DNA of 5,953 nucleotides from Bacteroidota bacterium (GTDB lineage: Bacteria; Bacteroidota; Bacteroidia; Chitinophagales; Chitinophagaceae). Under the pieces are notes generated by a model. That model saw nothing but the letters and a program-made list of their open reading frames with translations. It was not told where the DNA came from and ran no database searches. The translations under genes were made by a program, and so were the position numbers. Shown piece by piece: positions 1 to 5,886 of this stretch. Location of the stretch: positions 1 to 5,953 of the forward strand of contig JAEWWO010000184.1 of NCBI GenBank assembly GCA_023396345.1. The letters run 5' to 3'. Every line of letters begins with the position of its first letter. The first letter of the stretch is position 1.

Positions 1-123
1 GGGTAAAGGAGCCGACATTGCGAACTGTCTTTTAGACTAATGACGATTAATAGCTTTATTCTTTACCCTTTCTTTTCTCTTTAATGTAAATCTTCTAATT
101 TAAAACTTTTTGCAAACATAGGA

Positions 124-197
124 TGACGTAGACCCTTGCCGTCACTGCGAGGAATGGACCGTAGTGTAATGACGAAGCAGTCTCGGATTAGACGAGA
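124..197. repeat. Degenerate dispersed palindromic repeat (TGCTTCGTC...CGCAGTGACG type)
   Basis: Read on the minus strand this stretch has the pattern GAGACTGCTTCGTC ... CCTCGCAGTGACGG. From memory it resembles the 'CGTCATTGCGAGGA...GAAGCAATCTC' intergenic elements common in Bacteroidota and some other bacteria. Several nested complementary arms are visible: ACTGC 144-148 with GCAGT 177-181, CGTCA 140-144 with TGACG 170-174 (and also with TGACG 124-128), and TCTCG 181-185 with CGAGA 193-197. The form I remember has ATTGC/GCAAT where this copy has ACTGC/GCAGT, a paired change that keeps the stem. No transposase lies nearby. A shorter relative sits at 5490-5519 in the opposite orientation. Confidence 0.6.
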
Positions 198-318
198 GCA
201 AACACTTTCGTTATGTAATGAAAAGTTGTTTGGGAGAGCAACCCGATATCTGTCCGTCAGCAAAGAGAAAAACGTAACGGTTACAACTTTTATTTTTCAA
301 AAAACTGGTCTGTTATTT

Positions 319-337
319 ACAGGATTACAAATCCTGT
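319..337. repeat. Perfect palindrome, GGATT class (first of a pair)
   Basis: ACAGGATT (319-326) is the exact reverse complement of AATCCTGT (330-337), with a 3-nt ACA loop. No T-run follows, so it is unlikely to be an intrinsic terminator. It is the first of two neighbouring palindromes with the same inner GGATT-nnn-AATCC core. Confidence 0.7.
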
Positions 338-345
338 GATAAGAC

Positions 346-366
346 TTCGGAATTATAAATCCCGAA
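346..366. repeat. Imperfect palindrome, GGATT class (second of a pair)
   Basis: TTCGGAATT (346-354) faces AATCCCGAA (358-366) across an ATA loop, with 8 of 9 positions paired. The single mismatch, A351 against C361, would be repaired by a G at 351, which suggests decay from a perfect stem. The inner core matches the palindrome at 319-337, while the outer arms differ (TTC/GAA against ACA/TGT) and remain complementary. Confidence 0.6.
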
Positions 367-377
367 CAGCAGGTGCC

Positions 378-417
378 ATAACCTGATAACAAGTTAACTT
401 AATAACCCAATAACCCA
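378..417. repeat. Tandem 8-bp repeat array, consensus WTAACnnR, five units
   Basis: Five consecutive octamers carry TAAC at the same offset: units begin at 378, 386, 394, 402 and 410. The last two are identical (ATAACCCA) and the earlier ones differ only outside the core. The array creates two incidental symmetries: ACCTG at 381-385 pairs with CAGGT at 370-374, and the palindrome AAGTTAACTT lies at 391-400. It ends about 70 bp before the glycosyltransferase start. A related octamer array lies at 5815-5886. Confidence 0.65.
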
Positions 418-477
418 CATTCTATAATCTGTAGAAAAATTGGGTATAAAACAATATATGTATTCATTTGAAATAAG

Positions 478-485
478 TACTTTTG
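478..485 (+). promoter_or_regulatory. Candidate Bacteroidota -7 box (TACTTTTG) for the glycosyltransferase operon
   Basis: TACTTTTG matches the TAnnTTTG -7 consensus of the Bacteroidota primary sigma factor. The expected transcription start, a few bases downstream, falls at about 489-491, which is on or next to the ATG at 490. The mRNA would then be leaderless, or translation begins at the second in-frame ATG at 499. No clear -33 TTTG lies at the usual spacing, so this is a one-element prediction. The same 9-mer, TACTTTTGC, precedes glnN. Confidence 0.5.
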
Positions 486-489
486 CTCA

Positions 490-1626
490 ATGGACATAAT
501 GGAATTTCTTAACGAGCATAGTGCGTTAATATTGTTTATCTTTTTCTGTTTGGTTGTAGGCATACAACTGTTTTATTATCTGTTTTTTTTTGCCAAACTG
601 GCTTTTTATAAAGAGAAACCTAAAGACTACACGCTTAATAATCCGCTTACGGTTATCATCTGCGCCAAAGATGAAGCTGCCAATCTGGTAAAAAATCTGC
701 CGGGTGTGCTGGTGCAAAATTACAATACCACACATTCTGTATTGGTTGTAAATGATAACTCAACCGACGAATCTAAATACATACTCGAAGAGCTGCAGAA
801 ATCTTTTAAACAACTGCATACACTTACGCTAAAACAAAGTTCATCCAACATTCCGGGTAAAAAATTCCCGCTGTCCATGGGTATTATGTCTGCAAAAACA
901 GAATTGCTGTTAATGACCGATGCCGATTGCATGCCTGCCAGCGAATTCTGGATGCAGAAAATGCAATCAGCTTTTACCGACACCAAAGACATTGTGCTGG
1001 GCTACGGACCGTATAACAAACGCAAAGGTTTTTTAAACAAACTCATTCGTTTTGAAACCTTCCATACCGCATTGCAATATTTTTCTTATGCGCTTGCCGG
1101 AATGCCGTACATGGGCGTGGGCAGAAATCTCGCCTATAAGAAAACGGTGTTTCTGCAAAACAAGGGTTTCTCATCCATTAATCATATTCCGGGCGGCGAC
1201 GATGATTTGTTTATCTGCAAAGTGGCTGATAAAACCAATACCGCCATTATGATTGATAAAGATACATTTACTTTCAGTGAACCCGAGCGCACCTGGAAAA
1301 ACTGGCGAAAACAAAAAGCCAGACACTACACCACCGGAAAATATTATCCCGGAAAAATAAAGTTTTTACTGGGTTTATATGCACTCACTAATTTTTTGAT
1401 ATATCCCTTACTTATACTTACTGCCATCTTCTATAACTGGTGGCTGGCAATTGCGGTATATATTTTGCGGATGATAGTGCTCGCTATTGTATGGAAAGGC
1501 AGTATGGAAAAGCTGGATGAAAAAGATTTATGGAAATGGTTTCCCGTGCTCGACATCTGGCAATGCGTATATTATCTTATTTTTGCATCAACACTATTTA
1601 AAAAACCGGCTAAAAACTGGAAGTAA
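490..1626 (+). CDS. Membrane-anchored family 2 glycosyltransferase
   Basis: This 378-residue protein should transfer a sugar from a nucleotide-sugar donor at the cytoplasmic face of the inner membrane. Acceptor and product cannot be read from the sequence. An N-terminal TM segment spans about residues 11-38. The GT-A domain follows from about 52: TVIICAKDE (54-62), the nucleotide-binding VVNDNSTDE (86-94, D89), the metal-binding D144-A-D146, and the GGDDDL motif (235-240) supplying the likely catalytic base. Q275-K-A-R278-H279 occupies the position of the QxxRW motif of processive synthases, with H for W. Two or three C-terminal TM segments lie at about 292-315, 316-335 and 352-370. That arrangement resembles polysaccharide synthases and membrane GT2 enzymes generally. 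The first ATG is used here; the ATG at 499 (residue 4) is equally possible given the promoter position. Neither has a Shine-Dalgarno sequence. The histidine kinase gene follows after 12 nt, so the two are probably co-transcribed. Confidence 0.88.
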   Translation: MDIMEFLNEHSALILFIFFCLVVGIQLFYYLFFFAKLAFYKEKPKDYTLNNPLTVIICAKDEAANLVKNLPGVLVQNYNTTHSVLVVNDNSTDESKYILEELQKSFKQLHTLTLKQSSSNIPGKKFPLSMGIMSAKTELLLMTDADCMPASEFWMQKMQSAFTDTKDIVLGYGPYNKRKGFLNKLIRFETFHTALQYFSYALAGMPYMGVGRNLAYKKTVFLQNKGFSSINHIPGGDDDLFICKVADKTNTAIMIDKDTFTFSEPERTWKNWRKQKARHYTTGKYYPGKIKFLLGLYALTNFLIYPLLILTAIFYNWWLAIAVYILRMIVLAIVWKGSMEKLDEKDLWKWFPVLDIWQCVYYLIFASTLFKKPAKNWK

Positions 1627-1638
1627 GCTTTTGTATTA

Positions 1639-2976
1639 ATGAAGAAACAGATACCACTAAGTATATTGCTTGTTATCATCTCACTTGTGGGATTCTTTAT
1701 TATACAGGCTACATGGATAGTGAATCTGATTGATTCTTCTAGGCAACGCACCATTGAACGCGTAACCATTGCCACCGAAGAGGTTGCCAATAATATTGGT
1801 GAAAGATTGTCTATTTCTTACAGGCCTATGCCGCGCACACCTTTGCAGTTTCCGGAAGATATATTAAACATCCCTACCATCACTACCGTTAAAAGTTCTT
1901 TTTCGTTGGAGGAAATAGAAAATATGTTTGCAAAAGCATTGGAACAACACGATGAAAAAAATCTGTATATAGAGTTTGGCGTTGTCAACAGTTTTATTGC
2001 TCCGCGTATAAAATCCGTTACACTCAGCACGCCGGGCTTTATTCCGATGAGTATGGATTCTGTACTGGAAAATAAATCTGCCAAACCAATCATTAAAAAT
2101 ATTGGCCTCGTAGAGTCTGGCGGCATTTCAGAAAGTCTGATTGTGTATATTCCCAATATTACCATGCAGGTTTTACGGTCGCAATGGCTGGTAATCTTAG
2201 GGTTTTTAATGTATTCCGTTATCACACTCGCAGCATTTTATCTGGCAGTAAAAACCATCATTCAGCAGCGCAATCTGGGTAAAATCAAAAATGATTTTAT
2301 CAATAATATGACGCATGAGTTCAAAACACCGCTGGCAACCATATCTCTGGCTGTAGATGCATTGCAGAATAAAAAAGTGGTGGAGAATCCTGAAAAGCAG
2401 GCCTATTTTACCCAAATCATTAAAGATGAAAACCTGCGGATGAACAAGCATGTGGAAACTATTCTTAAAGCTGCCTTTACCGATAAGCAGGAGTTTAATC
2501 TGGATATGAAGAATGTAAACGCTCATGAAATAATTCAAAGCGTGGTAGATTCTTTTGCCTTGCAACTAAAAGATAAAAACGATGGCTATGCAGAGCTTAA
2601 AATAAATGCCAAAAACGATCTTATCCTTGCCGACCCGGTACATTTTGGCAATCTTATCAATAATCTGATGGACAATGCCGTAAAATATTCACGGCCCGAA
2701 GTGCAGGCGCATGTGGTGGTTTCTACAGTCAATACCGGAAAATATCTGAGCGTAAAAGTGCAGGACAACGGCATCGGCATGTCAAAAGAAACAGCAAAAC
2801 GTGTTTTCGAAAAATTCTATCGTGCTCACACCGGTAATCTTCACAATGTAAAAGGCTTTGGACTGGGAATGAATTACGTAAAATCTATTGTGGAAGCACA
2901 CAAAGGCCGCGTTAAAATAGACAGCGAGCCGGGCAAAGGATCAACTTTTACTGTTGATATACCTCTCACACCCTAA
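1639..2976 (+). CDS. Two-TM sensor histidine kinase, HisKA/HATPase_c type
   Basis: This 445-residue inner-membrane kinase should autophosphorylate on histidine and pass the phosphate to a response regulator. TM1 spans about 6-29. A periplasmic sensor region covers about 30-182 and matches no domain I recognise. TM2 spans about 183-204. The cytoplasmic part begins at once, with only about 20 residues between TM2 and the H-box, so there is no HAMP or PAS domain. The H-box MTHEFKTPL places the phospho-acceptor at H226, and E227/T230 fit the HisKA E-x-x-T phosphatase signature. The ATP-binding domain shows the N-box (LMDNAVKYS, N346), G1 (DNGIG, 376-380), F-box (VFEKFYR, 389-395), G2 (GFGLG, 406-410) and a G3-like GKGSTF (432-437), so it looks catalytically complete. 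The layout resembles RprX-like kinases of Bacteroidota, but I do not assign that name. No response regulator gene is adjacent: a long AT-rich gap follows. The signal sensed is unknown. Confidence 0.93.
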   Translation: MKKQIPLSILLVIISLVGFFIIQATWIVNLIDSSRQRTIERVTIATEEVANNIGERLSISYRPMPRTPLQFPEDILNIPTITTVKSSFSLEEIENMFAKALEQHDEKNLYIEFGVVNSFIAPRIKSVTLSTPGFIPMSMDSVLENKSAKPIIKNIGLVESGGISESLIVYIPNITMQVLRSQWLVILGFLMYSVITLAAFYLAVKTIIQQRNLGKIKNDFINNMTHEFKTPLATISLAVDALQNKKVVENPEKQAYFTQIIKDENLRMNKHVETILKAAFTDKQEFNLDMKNVNAHEIIQSVVDSFALQLKDKNDGYAELKINAKNDLILADPVHFGNLINNLMDNAVKYSRPEVQAHVVVSTVNTGKYLSVKVQDNGIGMSKETAKRVFEKFYRAHTGNLHNVKGFGLGMNYVKSIVEAHKGRVKIDSEPGKGSTFTVDIPLTP

Positions 2977-3218
2977 ACTTAACAGATTATATTTATTTCA
3001 ATAACTAATACACATTAGTAAAAAATTTATTGGTAAAAACCGTTAATTATCAATAATTTTCAATAAAATTTCTATTTTATAAATAAACTTTCAAAACATT
3101 AAATAAATAAATATGTAAAAATATTTCATCATTTTTTATTTTTTTGACTGATTAGCTATTACTTTTGCCAAATATTATTGTTTACATAACCAATATAATA
3201 AATTAAAAAATATAGAAT
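2977..3218. other. AT-rich spacer containing the glnN leader
   Basis: By hand count about 36 of 242 bases are G or C (roughly 15%), far below the flanking genes. No gene and no convincing terminator for the kinase operon are visible. Two weak A/T stems exist: ACTAAT 3004-3009 with ATTAGT 3014-3019, and AATTAT 3045-3050 with ATAATT 3053-3058. The glnN -7 box lies near the downstream end. The final 30 bases before the glnN ATG are A-rich with no Shine-Dalgarno sequence, as is usual in Bacteroidota. Confidence 0.7.
3160..3167 (+). promoter_or_regulatory. Candidate -7 box (TACTTTTG) of the glnN promoter
   Basis: TACTTTTG fits TAnnTTTG, and TACTTTTGC is identical to the element before the glycosyltransferase. 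Transcription should start near 3171-3175, giving a 5' leader of about 45 nt before the ATG at 3219. A TTTG at 3143-3146 lies upstream, but its 13-nt gap to the -7 box is shorter than the usual -33/-7 spacing, so I do not assign it. No operator for nitrogen control is recognisable. Confidence 0.55.
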
Positions 3219-5414
3219 ATGTTAATCAGATTTAAAGCTTTGAATTCACTGGTAGAAAATGACAGTTACAGAAGAGTGGCTCCCGAGCTGCCTAAAGTAA
3301 CCGAAATATTCGGCGAAAATGTTTTCTCTCTCGAAAAAGCCAGAAAATACCTGAATGATGAAGCGTATAAAGGTTTGCTACAGGCTATAAAAGGAAACAG
3401 AAAGTTAGACAGAGCTTTATCAGGTCAGATTGCAGTGGGTATGAAAGCGTGGGCAGAAAGCAAAGGCGTTACACACTACACACACTGGTTTCAGCCGCTT
3501 ACGGGTACAACTGCCGAAAAACACGATTCATTCTTCACACTGAAAAGTGACGGTACTGCCATTGAAGAATTTGACGGCGCAGCACTGATTCAGCAGGAAC
3601 CCGATGCATCTTCTTTCCCCAACGGAGGCATACGTGCTACTTTTGAAGCAAGAGGTTATACCGCCTGGGACCCAACCTCTCCGGCTTTTATTTATGAAGT
3701 TGCCAACGGCAGAACGCTGTGTATCCCTACGATCTTTGTTTCATACACAGGCGAATCTCTCGATTATAAAGCTCCTCTTTTAAAAGCATTGGATGCAGTA
3801 AACAAATCTGCTACAGAAGTGGCAAATCTGTTCGATAAAAATATCACTAAGGTAACGCCAACACTGGGTTGGGAACAGGAATATTTCGTTATTGACGAAG
3901 GTTTGGCAAATGCAAGACCCGATCTTATTCAATGCGGCAGAACGGTATTCGGCGCATCTCCTGCAAAAGGACAGCAACTGGAAGACCACTATTTCGGTTC
4001 CATTCCTCAAAGAGTGTATGCCTTTATGCGTGAGTTTGAATATGAATCTTATAAGCTGGGCATTCCGCTAAGAACACGTCACAACGAGGTTGCGCCTGCT
4101 CAATTTGAAGCGGCGCCAATATTTGAAGAAGTAAACATAGCAGTTGACCACAACATTTTGTTGATGGATATTATGAACCGTGTGGCAAGACGACATAAAC
4201 TAAAAGTATTGTTGCACGAAAAGCCATTTGCTGGTATCAACGGTAGCGGTAAACACAACAACTGGAGCCTGGCAACCGACACGGGCATCAATCTTTTGGC
4301 ACCGGGCAAAACACCTAAAACAAATTTACTTTTCCTTACCTTCTTTGTAAATACCATCAAAGCAGTATATGAGTACTCCGATTTGCTGCGTGCTTCCATA
4401 GCCTCTGCCGGCAACGATCACAGACTGGGGGCAAACGAAGCACCTCCTGCAATTATCTCTGTGTTTGTAGGTCAGAATCTGCGCAAAGTTCTGGATGATA
4501 TTGAGCAAAGAGTAGGCGAAGATTTTGATGAGCAGGACGAAGCTATTCTAAAGCTGGATCTACATCGCTCCATTCCTGAACTGCTGCTGGACAATACCGA
4601 CAGAAACAGAACATCACCGTTTGCTTTCACCGGAAATAAATTTGAATTCAGAGCAGTGGGTTCTACTGCCAACTGTGCCAATGCAATGATTGCACTGAAT
4701 ACGATAGTTGCAGAAACACTAAAGAATTTCAAAGCCGAAGTAGATGAACTGGTAAGCAATGGCAACAAAAAAGAAATTGCAGTAATGCAGGTGATTCAAC
4801 GCTATATTGTAGAAAGTAAAAATGTAATTTTCGAGGGCGACGGATACAGCCGTGAATGGGAAATTGAAGCAGAAAAACGCGGATTGCCCAACCTGAAAAC
4901 TACACCGCTTGCCTTAGATGCACTTTCTACAGATAAAGCACTTAAATTATTTGAAAGTAATGCCGTGTATACAAAAAGAGAATTGCATGCACGCCATGAA
5001 ATTGAGCTGGAAAATTATCTTAAAAAAGTACAGATAGAAGGAAGAGTGATGGGCGATTTAGCTCTGAATCACGTAATTCCGGAAGCTATCCGTTATCAGC
5101 AACTGATAGCAGACAATGTGATGAAGCTTAAAAATATTGGACTGGAAGAAAATGCTTACAGCAGTCAGGTTGAACTATTAAACAGACTTTCTACACATAT
5201 TGAAACGGCTTACAAAAAAATACACGAAATGGTAGAAGCACGTAAGGTTGCCAACAACATTGAAGAAGTAAGAGAGAAAGCTATTATGTACGAAAGGGAT
5301 GTAAAAGCTAAATACTTTGATGAAATTCGTTATCATGTTGACAAGCTGGAACAATTGGTTGACGATGAGATATGGTCGCTTCCAAAATACAGAGAAATGC
5401 TGCTTTTGAGATAA
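3219..5414 (+). CDS. glnN: Glutamine synthetase type III
   Basis: This cytoplasmic enzyme condenses glutamate and ammonia to glutamine using ATP, the entry step of ammonium assimilation. The 731 residues match the large GSIII class (about 700-730), well above GSI/GSII subunits (roughly 350-470). A GSIII-specific N-terminal region includes HWFQPLTG (89-96). The catalytic domain shows GWEQEYF (217-223, metal-binding glutamates E219/E221), RHNEVAPAQFE (287-297), GINGSGKHNNWS (339-350, with the substrate-binding GxxGxGxHxNxS pattern) and an arginine-containing FRAVGS (477-482). The C-terminal 200 residues are charged, helix-rich and GSIII-specific. All key motifs are intact. Known GSIII enzymes form double-ring dodecamers. 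The start is the only sensible ATG: the frame opens with MLIRFKAL, typical of the family, about 45 nt after the promoter. The gene stands alone, with its own promoter and terminator and no glnB or amtB beside it. Confidence 0.97.
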   Translation: MLIRFKALNSLVENDSYRRVAPELPKVTEIFGENVFSLEKARKYLNDEAYKGLLQAIKGNRKLDRALSGQIAVGMKAWAESKGVTHYTHWFQPLTGTTAEKHDSFFTLKSDGTAIEEFDGAALIQQEPDASSFPNGGIRATFEARGYTAWDPTSPAFIYEVANGRTLCIPTIFVSYTGESLDYKAPLLKALDAVNKSATEVANLFDKNITKVTPTLGWEQEYFVIDEGLANARPDLIQCGRTVFGASPAKGQQLEDHYFGSIPQRVYAFMREFEYESYKLGIPLRTRHNEVAPAQFEAAPIFEEVNIAVDHNILLMDIMNRVARRHKLKVLLHEKPFAGINGSGKHNNWSLATDTGINLLAPGKTPKTNLLFLTFFVNTIKAVYEYSDLLRASIASAGNDHRLGANEAPPAIISVFVGQNLRKVLDDIEQRVGEDFDEQDEAILKLDLHRSIPELLLDNTDRNRTSPFAFTGNKFEFRAVGSTANCANAMIALNTIVAETLKNFKAEVDELVSNGNKKEIAVMQVIQRYIVESKNVIFEGDGYSREWEIEAEKRGLPNLKTTPLALDALSTDKALKLFESNAVYTKRELHARHEIELENYLKKVQIEGRVMGDLALNHVIPEAIRYQQLIADNVMKLKNIGLEENAYSSQVELLNRLSTHIETAYKKIHEMVEARKVANNIEEVREKAIMYERDVKAKYFDEIRYHVDKLEQLVDDEIWSLPKYREMLLLR

Positions 5415-5437
5415 AGCGTTTACTGTAAATAATTAAT

Positions 5438-5467
5438 AAAAATCCGGCTGTTTCAGCCGGATTTTTT
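5438..5467 (+). terminator. Strong intrinsic terminator after glnN
   Basis: AATCCGGCTG (5441-5450) pairs perfectly with CAGCCGGATT (5454-5463) across a TTT loop. Three further A-T pairs (5438-5440 with 5464-5466) make a 13-bp stem, followed by a T-run ending at 5467. It begins 24 nt after the glnN stop codon. The A-rich left flank gives a T-run on the minus strand too, so it could also stop transcription coming from the convergent transporter gene. Confidence 0.92.
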
Positions 5468-5489
5468 ATTGTCGAAAAGGGATTTTAAA

Positions 5490-5519
5490 CAGATGCTTCG
5501 CTCTGCGTTCAAATGACAG
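5490..5519. repeat. Short dispersed repeat, TGCTTCG...TGACAG type
   Basis: The sequence AGATGCTTCG (5491-5500), then CTCTGCG (5501-5507), then AAATGACAG (5511-5519) has the same order of landmarks (TGCTTCG, TGCG/CGCAG, TGAC) as the minus strand of the 124-197 element. It is shorter because the middle section is missing. It is probably a member of the same or a sister family, in the opposite orientation. Confidence 0.4.
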
Positions 5520-5571
5520 ATACCTCATTTACACCTTCTCATATTTGAAGATGTTTTAGAATTTCTTCATA

Positions 5572-5724
5572 GCTCGTTTACGAGCGTTATATAAATAGAA
5601 AAATATTACAATAATTCACAAAAGCACCATCGGTGCGACATCATTCAATTAACATATATCGCCACTACGTGGCTTGTATGCTTTACGTATCTTTATTCTA
5701 TTAACATTTCGTGCCTGACGGCAC
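5572..5724. repeat. Series of four small hairpins with differing stems
   Basis: Four 5-bp perfect GC-rich stems with 3-4 nt loops occur in 153 bp: GCTCG/CGAGC (5572-5576, 5581-5585), GCACC/GGTGC (5624-5628, 5632-5636), GCCAC/GTGGC (5661-5665, 5669-5673) and GTGCC/GGCAC (5711-5715, 5720-5724). A/T-rich spacers separate them. The last two hairpins are each preceded by a near-identical box, ATTCAATTAACAT at 5643-5655 and ATTCTATTAACAT at 5695-5707 (12 of 13 identical, 52 bp apart). The pattern recalls hairpin-plus-AT-spacer repeats I remember from Bacteroidota intergenic DNA. No T-tracts follow, so they do not look like terminators. Confidence 0.65.
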
Positions 5725-5814
5725 TTTATACAAAAAAGTTTTAACCAACTCATTACAATTAGCAAACTTCCAACAAAAAATTTGAAAGAATTCATCCAAC
5801 TGCATGACAGAATT

Positions 5815-5886
5815 GTCTCATTAACTAATTTTCTTATTTACAAATTAGCACATTGGCATATTCACAAATTGGCACATTAACAAATT
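5815..5886. repeat. Tandem 8-bp repeat array, consensus nnCnnATT, nine units
   Basis: Nine consecutive octamers, in phase from 5815 to 5886, have C at position 3 and ATT at positions 6-8 in every unit. Examples are AGCACATT (5847), CACAAATT (5863) and GGCACATT (5871). The units nearest the gene agree best (nnCAnATT) and those further away are more diverged. On the minus strand the unit reads AATnTGnn, directly downstream of the transporter coding sequence. The last unit contributes two bases to that gene's stop codon (5885-5887). The period of 8 is not a multiple of 3 and stop codons occur, so it is not coding. Confidence 0.75.

Larger units (their letters stand above)
1..489. other. Repeat-rich intergenic region upstream of the glycosyltransferase
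   Basis: I see no convincing gene here. Both open frames of more than 60 codons (136-339 on plus, 81-263 on minus) run across a degenerate dispersed repeat and look like non-coding DNA. The first 40 bases could hold the last few codons of an upstream plus-strand gene: one frame stops at 38-40, another at 33-35. Neither tail is recognisable. GGGTAAAG at 1-8 is the exact reverse complement of CTTTACCC at 61-68, which may be chance or the edge of an inverted repeat cut by the window. From about 124 on, the region is a mosaic of a dispersed repeat, two palindromes, an 8-bp tandem array and a promoter element, each listed separately. Confidence 0.6.
5468..5884. other. Repeat-filled convergent intergenic region
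   Basis: No gene is visible between the glnN terminator and the stop codon of the minus-strand transporter gene. The stretch contains, left to right, a dispersed repeat copy (5490-5519), four short GC-stemmed hairpins (5572-5724), an A/T-rich stretch without evident structure (about 5725-5814), and a tandem octamer array (5815-5886). Confidence 0.7.

Noticed and set aside
1..40. Possible C-terminal tail of an upstream gene, ending at 33-35 or 38-40
   Set aside because: Ten to twelve codons in two competing frames, with no recognisable motif, are not enough to call a gene.
81..263. Open frame of 60 codons on the minus strand
   Set aside because: Most of it is the minus-strand reading of the dispersed repeat (TGCTTCGTC...TGACGG), which stays open by composition. 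The peptide is not recognisable.
136..339. Open frame of 67 codons on the plus strand
   Set aside because: It runs through the dispersed repeat and the first palindrome, has no family resemblance, and has no promoter or upstream signal.
1818..2225. Minus-strand open frame of 135 codons inside the kinase gene
   Set aside because: It overlaps conserved coding sequence of a well-supported plus-strand kinase and matches nothing recognisable. The same holds for the other antisense frames in the three main genes.
3004..3019. Hairpin ACTAAT/ATTAGT as a terminator for the kinase operon
   Set aside because: The 6-bp stem is A/T-rich and is followed by an A-run rather than a T-run on the plus strand, so it does not fit an intrinsic terminator for the upstream genes.
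5572..5886. CRISPR-like array
   Set aside because: The repeated parts are 5-bp stems or 8-bp units with no constant 23-40 bp repeat, no regular unique spacers, and no cas genes.
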